Origin: Climacium dendroides
Taxonomy: Eukaryota > Streptophyta > Bryopsida > Hypnales > Climaciaceae
Assembly: GCA_950106755.1 (NCBI GenBank)
Contig: CATNNA010000010.1
Location: forward strand, 992,001 to 1,056,000
Direction: 5' to 3'
Length of the DNA stretch: 64,000 nt
The translations under genes and the position numbers were made by a program. The notes beneath the pieces are model-generated. The model did no database searches. It was given only the letters and a program-made list of their open reading frames with translations, and was not told the origin of the DNA. Shown here one piece after another: positions 1 to 10,131 of this stretch (position 1 is the stretch's first letter; every line of letters begins with the position of its first letter).

Positions 1-195
1 GATTTGCAACTTATGTGTTATGTTTTCGGACAGGCTTCCACGTCAAAACGATATAATTTATGGGTTTCGTTTCTATTAAATACAGCATGATTTTTTGAGT
101 CTCCTTTTTTTAAAACTCATTTCACTTACAAAAGTGTGGGGAAGCAATAGGGTTCTCTTAAACTTCATTCATCCATGAATCCTAATTATTTCGAA
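1..195 (+). repeat. Reference monomer (anatomy and variable sites)
   Basis: First full monomer, used here to set the phase. Positions that vary between copies: base 6 (G, A or C in GATTTGCAAC); 11-12 (TT or AT, the latter making CATATG); 25-27 (TTCGGA, TTTGGA or TTAGGA); 31-40 (CAGGCTTCCA, CATGATTCCA, CATGATTCCC); 71-79 (TGGGTTTCG, TGGGTTTGG, TCGGTTTGG, TTGGTTTGG); 99-108 (GATTTTTAGA, GATTTTTTGA or GTTTTTTAGA); the T tract at 111-121 (CTCCTTTTTTT, CTCCTCTTTTT, CTCTTTTTTTT); 125-128 (CCCA or CTCA); 135-141 (GTGTGGG, GTGGGGG, GTATAGG or GTATAGC); 168-174 (TTTTTCC, TCCTCCA and others); and 181-195 (CCTAAT or CTTAAT, ending TTCGAA or TTCGGA across the junction). This copy has the left-type set: CAGG, TGGGTTTCG, TTTTTTGAG and ACTCAT. 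The palindrome TTCGAA near the end occurs in most monomers. Confidence 0.95.
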
Positions 196-1365
196 GATTT
201 GCAACTTATGTGTTATGTTTTCGGACAGGCTTCCACGTCAAAACGATATAATTTATGGGTTTCGTTTCTATTAAATACAGCATGATTTTTAGAGTCTCCT
301 TTTTTTAAAACCCATTTCACTTACAAAAGTGTGGGGAAGCAATAGGGTTCTCTTAAACTTCATTTTTCCATGAATCTTAATTATTTCGAAGATTTACAAC
401 TTATGTGTTATGTTTTAGGACATGATTCCACGTCAAAACGATATAATTTATCGGTTTGGTTTCTATTAAATACAGCATGATTTTTAGAGTCTCCTTTTTT
501 TAAAACCCATTTCACTTACAAAAGTGTGGGGAAGCAATAGGGTTCTCTTAAACTTCATTTTTCCATGAATCCTAATTATTTCGAAGATTTGCAACTTATG
601 TGTTATGTTTTCGGACAGGCTTCCACGTCAAAACGATATAATTTATGGGTTTCGTTTCTATTAAATACAGCATGATTTTTAGAGTCTCCTTTTTTTAAAA
701 CCCATTTCACTTACAAAAGTGTGGGGAAGCAATAGGGTTCTCTTAAACTTCATTTTTCCATGAATCCTAATTATTTCGGAGATTTGCAACTTATGTGTTA
801 TGTTTTCGGACAGGCTTCCACGTCAAAACGATATAATTTATCGGTTTGGTTTCTATTAAATACAGCATGATTTTTAGAGTCTCCTTTTTTTAAAACCCAT
901 TTCACTTACAAAAGTGTGGGGAAGCAATAGGGTTCTCCTAAACTTCATTTTTGCATGAATCCTAATTATTTCGAAGATTTGCAACTTATGTGTTATGTTC
1001 TCGGACAGGCTTCCACGTCAAAACGATATAATTTATGGGTTTCGTTTCTATTAAATACAGCATGATTTTTAGAGTCTCCTTTTTTTAAAACCCATTTCAC
1101 TTACAAAAGTGTGGGGAAGCAATAGGGTTCTCTTAAACTTCATTTTTCCATGAATCCTAATTATTTCGAAGATTTGCAACTTATGTGTTATGTTTTCGGA
1201 CAGGCTTTCACGTCAAAATGATATAATTTATGGGTTTCGTTTCTATTAAATACAGCATGATTTTTTGAGTCTCCTTTTTTTAAAACTCATTTCACTTACA
1301 AAAGTGTGGGGAAGCAATAGGGTTCTCTTAAACTTCATTTTTCCATGAATCTTAATTATTTCGAA

Positions 1366-1560
1366 GATTTGCAACTTATGTGTTATGTTTTTGGACATGA
1401 TTCCACGTCAAAACGATATAATTTATGGGTTTCGTTTCTATTAAATACAGCATGATTTTTTGAGTCTCCTTTTTTTAAAACTCATTTCACTTACAAAAGT
1501 GTGGGGAAGCAATAGGGTTCTCTTAAACTTCATTTTTCCATGAATCTTAATTATTTCGAA
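1366..1560 (+). repeat. Chimeric monomer at a one-unit deletion
   Basis: The first part (GATTTGC, TTTTTGGA, CATGATTCCA) matches the monomer starting near 12286 in block A copy 2. From TGGGTTTCG, TTTTTTGAG, ACTCAT and CTTAAT onward it matches the next monomer of that copy. One crossover between neighbours in register would fuse them and drop 195 bp, which accounts for the length difference between copies. Confidence 0.8.
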
Positions 1561-4500
1561 GATTTACAACTTATGTGTTATGTTTTTGGACATGATTCCA
1601 CGTCAAAACGATATAATTTATCGGTTTGGTTTCTATTAAATACAGCATGATTTTTAGAGTCTCCTTTTTTTAAAACCCATTTCACTTACAAAAGTGTGGG
1701 GAAGCAATAGGGTTCTCTTAAACTTCATTTTTCCATGAATCCTAATTATTTCGAAGATTTGCAACTTATGTGTTATGTTTTCGGACAGGCTTCCACGTCA
1801 AAACGATATAGTTTATGGGTTTCGTTTCTATTAAATACAGCATGATTTTTAGAGTCTCCTTTTTTTAAAACCCATTTCACTTACAAAAGTGTGGGGAAGC
1901 AATAGGGTTCTCTTAAACTTCATTTTTCCATGAATCCTAATTATTTCGGAGATTTGCAACTTATGTGTTATGTTTTTGGACATGATTCCCTGTCAAAACG
2001 ATATAATTTATCGGTTTGGTTTCTATTAAATACAGCATGATTTTTAGAGTCTCTTTTTTTTAAAACCCATTTCACTTACCAAAGTATAGGGAAGCAATAG
2101 GGTTCTCCTAAACTTCATTTTTGCATGAATCCTAATTATTTCGAAGATTTGCAACTTATGTGTTATGTTTTCGGACATGATTCCCCGTCAAAACGATATA
2201 ATTTATTGGTTTGGTTTCTATTAAATACAGCATGATTTTTAGAGTCTCCTTTTTTTAAAACCCATTTCACTTACAAAAGTGTGGGGAAGCAATAGGGTTC
2301 TCTTAAACTTCATTCCTCCATGAATCCTAATTATTTCGAAGATTTGCAACTTATGTGTTATGTTTTCGGACAGGCTTCCACGTCAAAACGATATAATTTA
2401 TTGGTTTGGTGTCTATTAAATACAGCATGTTTTTTAGAGTCTCCTCTTTTTAAAACCCATTTCACTTACAAAAGTATAGGGAAGCAATAGGGTTCTCTTA
2501 AACTTCATTCCTCCATGAATCCTAATTATTTCGAAGATTTGCAACTTATGTGTTATGTTTTCGGACATGATTCCACGTCAAAACGATATAATTTATTGGT
2601 TTGGTTTCTATTAAATACAGCATGATTTTTACAATCTCTTTTTATTAAATCCATTTCAATTGAAAATGTGTGGGGAAGCAATAGGGTTCTCTTAAACTTC
2701 ATTTTTCCATGAATCCTAATTATTTCGAAGATTTGCAACTTATGTGTTATGTTTTCGGACATGATTCCACGTCAAAACGATATAATTTATGGGTTTCGTT
2801 TCTATTAAATACAGCATGATTTTTAGAGTCTCCTTTTTTTAAAACCCATTTCACTTACAAAAGTGTGGGGAAGCAATAGGGTTCTCTTAAACTTCATTTT
2901 TCCATGAATCCTAATTATTTCGAAGATTTGCAACTTATGTGTTATGTTTTCGGACAGGCTTCCACGTCAAAACGATATAATTTATGGGTTTCGTTTCTAT
3001 TAAATACAGCATGATTTTTTGAGTCTCCTTTTTTTAAAACTCATTTCACTTACAAAAGTGTGGGGAAGCAATAGGGTTCTCTTAAACTTCATTTTTCCAT
3101 GAATCTTAATTATTTCGAAGATTTACAACTTATGTGTTATGTTTTTGGACATGATTCCACGTCAAAACGATATAATTTATCGGTTTGGTTTCTATTAAAT
3201 ACAGCATGATTTTTAGAGTCTCCTTTTTTTAAAACCCATTTCACTTACAAAAGTGTGGGGAAGCAATAGGGTTCTCTTAAACTTCATTTTTCCATGAATC
3301 CTAATTATTTCGAAGATTTGCAACTTATGTGTTATGTTTTCGGACAGGCTTCCACGTCAAAACGATATAATTTATGGGTTTCGTTTCTATTAAATACAGC
3401 ATGATTTTTACAATCTCTTTTTATTAAATCCATTTCAATTGAAAATGTGTGGGGAAGCAATAGGGTTCTCTTAAACTTCATTTTTCCATGAATCCTAATT
3501 ATTTCGAAGATTTGCAACTTATGTGTTATGTTTTCGGACAGGCTTCCACGTCAAAACGATATAATTTATGGGTTTGGTTTCTATTAAATACAGCATGATT
3601 TTTAGAGTCTCCTTTTTTTAAAACCCATTTCACTTACAAAAGTGTGGGGAAGCAATAGGGTTCTCTTAAACTTCATTTTTCCATGAATCCTAATTATTTC
3701 GAAGATTTGCAACTTATGTGTTATGTTTTCGGACAGGCTTTCACGTCAAAACGATATAATTTATGGGTTTCGTTTATATTAAATACAGCATGATTTTTTG
3801 AGTCTCCTTTTTTTAAAACTCATTTCACTTACAAAAGTGTGGGGAAGCAATAGGGTTCTCTTAAACTTCATTTTTCCATGAATCTTAATTATTTCGAAGA
3901 TTTGCAACTTATGTGTTATGTTTTCGGACATGATTCCACGTCAAAACGATATAATTTATCGGTTTGGTTTCTATTAAATACAGCATGATTTTTAGAGTCT
4001 CCTTTTTTTAAAACCCATTTCACTTACAAAAGTGTGGGGAAGCAATAGGGTTCTCTTAAACTTCATTTTTCCATGAATCCTAATTATTTCGAAGATTTGC
4101 AACATATGTGTTATGTTTTCGGACATGATTCCACGTCAAAACGATATAATTTATTGGTTTGGTTTCTATTAAATACAGCATGATTTTTACAATCTCTTTT
4201 TATTAAATCCATTTCAATTGAAAATGTGTGGGGAAGCAATAGGGTTCTCTTAAACTTCATTTTTCCATGAATCCTAATTATTTCGAAGATTTGCAACTTA
4301 TGTGTTATGTTTTCGGACAGGCTTCCACGTCAAAACGATATAATTTATGGGTTTGGTTTCTATTAAATACAGCATGATTTTTAGAGTCTCCTTTTTTTAA
4401 AACCCATTTCACTTACAAAAGTGTGGGGAAGCAATAGGGTTCTCTTAAACTTCATTTTTCCATGAATCCTAATTATTTCGAAGATTTGCAACTTATGTGT

Positions 4501-4677
4501 TATGTTTTCGGACAGGCTTTCACGTCAAAACGATATAATTTATGGGTTTCGTTTCTATTAAATACAGCATGATTTTTTGAGTCTCCTTTTTTTAAAACTC
4601 ATTTCACTTACAAAAGTGTGGGGAAGCAATAGGGTTCTCTTAAACTTCATTTTTCCATGAATCTTAATTATTTCGAA
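1561..4677 (+). repeat. 16-monomer block B, copy 1 (3117 bp)
   Basis: Starts with a GATTTAC / TTTTTGGA / TCGGTTTGG monomer and is followed at once by a second copy at 4678 with the same order of variants. Shared rare markers include GATATAGTTTA (1810 and 4927), GATTCCCTG (near 1985 and 5101) and TTTATATTA (near 3774 and 7280). It contains three D monomers at 2536, 3315 and 4094. Confidence 0.9.
2536..2729 (+). repeat. D-type monomer (194 bp), first of 55
   Basis: D monomers differ from the rest in a 45-bp stretch of the right half (2629-2673 here), reading ACAATCTC, then TTATTAAATCC, then CAATTGAAAATGTG. That is about nine substitutions plus one deletion, while the flanks match ordinary monomers. 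The change removes the TTTAAA site and creates CAATTG. D copies start at 2536, 3315, 4094, 5653, 6432, 6821, 7600, 8574, 9353, 10132, 13640, 14419, 15393, 16756, 20265, 21629, 22018, 22602, 24161, 24745, 25914, 26498, 28057, 28836, 29810, 30004, 30783, 32147, 32926, 34095, 35654, 36628, 37797, 38186, 39549, 41692, 43251, 44810, 45784, 45978, 46562, 47536, 48510, 49679, 50458, 52212, 53576, 54940, 56109, 56888, 58252, 59616, 60590, 61562 and 62146. The D block is joined to different left halves (CAGG with TGGGTTTCG at 3315, CATG with TTGG at 2536), so it has moved by exchange or conversion. Confidence 0.93.
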
Positions 4678-7600
4678 GATTTACAACTTATGTGTTATGT
4701 TTTTGGACATGATTCCACGTCAAAACGATATAATTTATCGGTTTGGTTTCTATTAAATACAGCATGATTTTTAGAGTCTCCTTTTTTTAAAACCCATTTC
4801 ACTTACAAAAGTGTGGGGAAGCAATAGGGTTCTCTTAAACTTCATTTTTCCATGAATCCTAATTATTTCGAAGATTTGCAACTTATGTGTTATGTTTTCG
4901 GACAGGCTTCCACGTCAAAACGATATAGTTTATGGGTTTCGTTTCTATTAAATACAGCATGATTTTTAGAGTCTCCTTTTTTTAAAACCCATTTCACTTA
5001 CAAAAGTGTGGGGAAGCAATAGGGTTCTCTTAAACTTCATTTTTCCATGAATCCTAATTATTTCGGAGATTTGCAACTTATGTGTTATGTTTTTGGACAT
5101 GATTCCCTGTCAAAACGATATAATTTATCGGTTTGGTTTCTATTAAATACAGCATGATTTTTAGAGTCTCTTTTTTTTAAAACCCATTTCACTTACCAAA
5201 GTATAGGGAAGCAATAGGGTTCTCCTAAACTTCATTTTTGCATGAATCCTAATTATTTCGAAGATTTGCAACTTATGTGTTATGTTTTCGGACATGATTC
5301 CCCGTCAAAACGATATAATTTATTGGTTTGGTTTCTATTAAATACAGCATGATTTTTAGAGTCTCCTTTTTTTAAAACCCATTTCACTTACAAAAGTGTG
5401 GGGAAGCAATAGGGTTCTCTTAAACTTCATTCCTCCATGAATCCTAATTATTTCGAAGATTTGCAACTTATGTGTTATGTTTTCGGACAGGCTTCCACGT
5501 CAAAACGATATAATTTATTGGTTTGGTGTCTATTAAATACAGCATGTTTTTTAGAGTCTCCTCTTTTTAAAACCCATTTCACTTACAAAAGTATAGGGAA
5601 GCAATAGGGTTCTCTTAAACTTCATTCCTCCATGAATCCTAATTATTTCGAAGATTTGCAACTTATGTGTTATGTTTTCGGACATGATTCCACGTCAAAA
5701 CGATATAATTTATTGGTTTGGTTTCTATTAAATACAGCATGATTTTTACAATCTCTTTTTATTAAATCCATTTCAATTGAAAATGTGTGGGGAAGCAATA
5801 GGGTTCTCTTAAACTTCATTTTTCCATGAATCCTAATTATTTCGAAGATTTGCAACTTATGTGTTATGTTTTCGGACATGATTCCACGTCAAAACGATAT
5901 AATTTATGGGTTTCGTTTCTATTAAATACAGCATGATTTTTAGAGTCTCCTTTTTTTAAAACCCATTTCACTTACAAAAGTGTGGGGAAGCAATAGGGTT
6001 CTCTTAAACTTCATTTTTCCATGAATCCTAATTATTTCGAAGATTTGCAACTTATGTGTTATGTTTTCGGACAGGCTTCCACGTCAAAACGATATAATTT
6101 ATGGGTTTCGTTTCTATTAAATACAGCATGATTTTTTGAGTCTCCTTTTTTTAAAACTCATTTCACTTACAAAAGTGTGGGGAAGCAATAGGGTTCTCTT
6201 AAACTTCATTTTTCCATGAATCTTAATTATTTCGAAGATTTACAACTTATGTGTTATGTTTTTGGACATGATTCCACGTCAAAACGATATAATTTATCGG
6301 TTTGGTTTCTATTAAATACAGCATGATTTTTAGAGTCTCCTTTTTTTAAAACCCATTTCACTTACAAAAGTGTGGGGAAGCAATAGGGTTCTCTTAAACT
6401 TCATTTTTCCATGAATCCTAATTATTTCGAAGATTTGCAACTTATGTGTTATGTTTTCGGACAGGCTTCCACGTCAAAACGATATAATTTATGGGTTTCG
6501 TTTCTATTAAATACAGCATGATTTTTACAATCTCTTTTTATTAAATCCATTTCAATTGAAAATGTGTGGGGAAGCAATAGGGTTCTCTTAAACTTCATTT
6601 TTCCATGAATCCTAATTATTTCGAAGATTTGCAACTTATGTGTTATGTTTTCGGACAGGCTTCCACGTCAAAACGATATAATTTATGGGTTTGGTTTCTA
6701 TTAAATACAGCATGATTTTTAGAGTCTCCTTTTTTTAAAACCCATTTCACTTACAAAAGTGTGGGGAAGCAATAGGGTTCTCTTAAACTTCATTTTTCCA
6801 TGAATCCTAATTATTTCGAAGATTTGCAACTTATGTGTTATGTTTTCGGACAGGCTTCCACGTCAAAACGATATAATTTATGGGTTTCGTTTCTATTAAA
6901 TACAGCATGATTTTTACAATCTCTTTTTATTAAATCCATTTCAATTGAAAATGTGTGGGGAAGCAATAGGGTTCTCTTAAACTTCATTTTTCCATGAATC
7001 CTAATTATTTCGAAGATTTGCAACTTATGTGTTATGTTTTCGGACAGGCTTCCACGTCAAAACGATATAATTTATGGGTTTGGTTTCTATTAAATACAGC
7101 ATGATTTTTAGAGTCTCCTTTTTTTAAAACCCATTTCACTTACAAAAGTGTGGGGAAGCAATAGGGTTCTCTTAAACTTCATTTTTCCATGAATCCTAAT
7201 TATTTCGAAGATTTGCAACTTATGTGTTATGTTTTCGGACAGGCTTTCACGTCAAAACGATATAATTTATGGGTTTCGTTTATATTAAATACAGCATGAT
7301 TTTTTGAGTCTCCTTTTTTTAAAACTCATTTCACTTACAAAAGTGTGGGGAAGCAATAGGGTTCTCTTAAACTTCATTTTTCCATGAATCTTAATTATTT
7401 CGAAGATTTGCAACTTATGTGTTATGTTTTCGGACATGATTCCACGTCAAAACGATATAATTTATCGGTTTGGTTTCTATTAAATACAGCATGATTTTTA
7501 GAGTCTCCTTTTTTTAAAACCCATTTCACTTACAAAAGTGTGGGGAAGCAATAGGGTTCTCTTAAACTTCATTTTTCCATGAATCCTAATTATTTCGAAG

Positions 7601-8183
7601 ATTTGCAACATATGTGTTATGTTTTCGGACATGATTCCACGTCAAAACGATATAATTTATTGGTTTGGTTTCTATTAAATACAGCATGATTTTTACAATC
7701 TCTTTTTATTAAATCCATTTCAATTGAAAATGTGTGGGGAAGCAATAGGGTTCTCTTAAACTTCATTTTTCCATGAATCCTAATTATTTCGAAGATTTGC
7801 AACTTATGTGTTATGTTTTCGGACAGGCTTCCACGTCAAAACGATATAATTTATGGGTTTGGTTTCTATTAAATACAGCATGATTTTTAGAGTCTCCTTT
7901 TTTTAAAACCCATTTCACTTACAAAAGTGTGGGGAAGCAATAGGGTTCTCTTAAACTTCATTTTTCCATGAATCCTAATTATTTCGAAGATTTGCAACTT
8001 ATGTGTTATGTTTTCGGACAGGCTTTCACGTCAAAACGATATAATTTATGGGTTTCGTTTCTATTAAATACAGCATGATTTTTTGAGTCTCCTTTTTTTA
8101 AAACCCATTTCACTTACAAAAGTGTGGGGAAGCAATAGGGTTCTCTTAAACTTCATTTTTCCATGAATCTTAATTATTTCGAA
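4678..8183 (+). repeat. 16-monomer block B, copy 2 with an inserted dimer (3506 bp)
   Basis: Matches 1561-4677 in the same order but is 389 bp longer because a D-plus-ordinary dimer is present twice at 6432-7209. The last monomer has ACCCAT where copy 1 has ACTCAT, a sign of some divergence or conversion after the duplication. Confidence 0.88.
6432..7209 (+). repeat. 389-bp dimer duplicated in tandem (D + ordinary)
   Basis: 6432-6820 and 6821-7209 read the same: a D monomer with CAGG and TGGGTTTCG followed by an ordinary monomer with CAGG and TGGGTTTGG. The corresponding place in block B copy 1 (3315-3703) has the dimer once. The duplication is therefore younger than the block B duplication. 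Confidence 0.9.
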
Positions 8184-10131
8184 GATTTGCAACTTATGTG
8201 TTATGTTTTTGGACATGATTCCACGTCAAAACGATATAATTTATCGGTTTGGTTTCTATTAAATACAGCATGATTTTTAGAGTCTCCTTTTTTTAAAACC
8301 CATTTCACTTACAAAAGTGTGGGGAAGCAATAGGGTTCTCTTAAACTTCATTTTTCCATGAATCCTAATTATTTCGAAGATTTGCAACTTATGTGTTATG
8401 TTTTCGGACAGGCTTCCACGTCAAAACGATATAATTTATGGGTTTCGTTTCTATTAAATACAGCATGATTTTTTGAGTCTCCTTTTTTTAAAACTCATTT
8501 CACTTACAAAAGTGTGGGGAAGCAATAGGGTTCTCTTAAACTTCATTTTTCCATGAATCTTAATTATTTCGAAGATTTACAACATATGTGTTATGTTTTC
8601 GGACATGATTCCACGTCAAAACGATATAATTTATTGGTTTGGTTTCTATTAAATACAGCATGATTTTTACAATCTCTTTTTATTAAATCCATTTCAATTG
8701 AAAATGTGTGGGGAAGCAATAGGGTTCTCTTAAACTTCATTTTTCCATGAATCCTAATTATTTCGAAGATTTGCAACTTATGTGTTATGTTTTCGGACAG
8801 GCTTCCACGTCAAAACGATATAATTTATGGGTTTGGTTTCTATTAAATACAGCATGATTTTTAGAGTCTCCTTTTTTTAAAACCCATTTCACTTACAAAA
8901 GTGTGGGGAAGCAATAGGGTTCTCTTAAACTTCATTTTTCCATGAATCCTAATTATTTCGAAGATTTGCAACTTATGTGTTATGTTTTCGGACAGGCTTC
9001 CACGTCAAAACGATATAATTTATGGGTTTCGTTTCTATTAAATACAGCATGATTTTTTGAGTCTCCTTTTTTTAAAACTCATTTCACTTACAAAAGTGTG
9101 GGGAAGCAATAGGGTTCTCTTAAACTTCATTTTTCCATGAATCTTAATTATTTCGAAGATTTACAACTTATGTGTTATGTTTTTGGACATGATTCCACGT
9201 CAAAACGATATAATTTATCGGTTTGGTTTCTATTAAATACAGCATGATTTTTAGAGTCTCCTTTTTTTAAAACCCATTTCACTTACAAAAGTGTGGGGAA
9301 GCAATAGGGTTCTCTTAAACTTCATTTTTCCATGAATCCTAATTATTTCGAAGATTTGCAACTTATGTGTTATGTTTTCGGACAGGCTTCCACGTCAAAA
9401 CGATATAATTTATGGGTTTCGTTTCTATTAAATACAGCATGATTTTTACAATCTCTTTTTATTAAATCCATTTCAATTGAAAATGTGTGGGGAAGCAATA
9501 GGGTTCTCTTAAACTTCATTTTTCCATGAATCCTAATTATTTCGAAGATTTGCAACTTATGTGTTATGTTTTCGGACAGGCTTCCACGTCAAAACGATAT
9601 AATTTATGGGTTTGGTTTCTATTAAATACAGCATGATTTTTAGAGTCTCCTTTTTTTAAAACCCATTTCACTTACAAAAGTGTGGGGAAGCAATAGGGTT
9701 CTCTTAAACTTCATTTTTCCATGAATCCTAATTATTTCGAAGATTTGCAACTTATGTGTTATGTTTTCGGACAGGCTTTCACGTCAAAACGATATAATTT
9801 ATGGGTTTCGTTTCTATTAAATACAGCATGATTTTTTGAGTCTCCTTTTTTTAAAACTCATTTCACTTACAAAAGTGTGGGGAAGCAATAGGGTTCTCTT
9901 AAACTTCATTTTTCCATGAATCTTAATTATTTCGAAGATTTGCAACTTATGTGTTATGTTTTTGGACATGATTCCACGTCAAAACGATATAATTTATCGG
10001 TTTGGTTTCTATTAAATACAGCATGATTTTTAGAGTCTCCTTTTTTTAAAACCCATTTCACTTACAAAAGTGTGGGGAAGCAATAGGGTTCTCTTAAACT
10101 TCATTTTTCCATGAATCCTAATTATTTCGAA
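8184..10131 (+). repeat. Left-type monomers with 4-monomer periodicity
   Basis: Ten monomers linking block B to the next block. D copies lie at 8574 and 9353. The order between them (TGGGTTTGG monomer, TTTTTTGAG monomer, TCGGTTTGG monomer, D) is the same 779-bp four-unit pattern as at 3315-4677. Confidence 0.8.
8574..8767 (+). repeat. Chimeric D monomer
   Basis: Begins with GATTTAC, which elsewhere in this domain introduces the TTTTTGGA / TCGG class. It switches within a few bases to AACATATGTG and the D body seen at 4094. This looks like a recombination joint within roughly 8580-8590. Confidence 0.7.

Larger units (their letters stand above)
1..2729 (+). repeat. Block A, copy 1 (14 monomers)
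   Basis: The order of variant monomers matches 10911-13833 and 17535-20458. Landmarks in order: a monomer ending CATTCATCC, one with TTTTAGGA, one ending in CATTTTTGC with CTCCTAAAC, a CAGGCTTTCA monomer with CAAAATGATA, a GATATAGTTTA monomer, a GATTCCCTG monomer with TACCAAAGTATAGGG, a GATTCCCCG monomer, a TTGGTTTGGTG monomer, then D. This copy is one monomer shorter than the other two because the copy at 1366-1560 is a fusion. Confidence 0.9.

Noticed and set aside
50..60. ATATAATT/TATAATTTAT as a promoter TATA box
   Set aside because: It recurs in almost every monomer, with no gene, start site or terminator next to it. Low-complexity A+T sequence explains it.
42..130. CAAAA pentamers in each monomer (GTCAAAACG and TTACAAAAGT) as evidence for a plant satellite
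   Set aside because: CAAAA has been noted as frequent in plant satellites, but it is short and expected by chance at this composition, so it cannot identify the lineage.
146..158. Telomere-like motif (AATAGGGTTCTC) as a sign of interstitial telomere repeats
   Set aside because: Only about seven bases fit the plant telomere unit, once per monomer and never in tandem. It is most likely chance in an A+T-rich monomer.
2553..2762. Recurring minus-strand frames of 61-69 codons (57 of them) as a gene family
   Set aside because: Each monomer has a minus-strand stop at GTGTTATG. With 195 = 3 x 65 the stop stays in phase, so frames stay short. Frames appear only where a monomer is 194 bp, because the next stop then shifts phase: 55 D copies plus the two one-T-deleted copies at 38770 and 40913. 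Some need a TTG start. There is no ribosome-binding or promoter context, no domain, and the frame is a by-product of the repeat.
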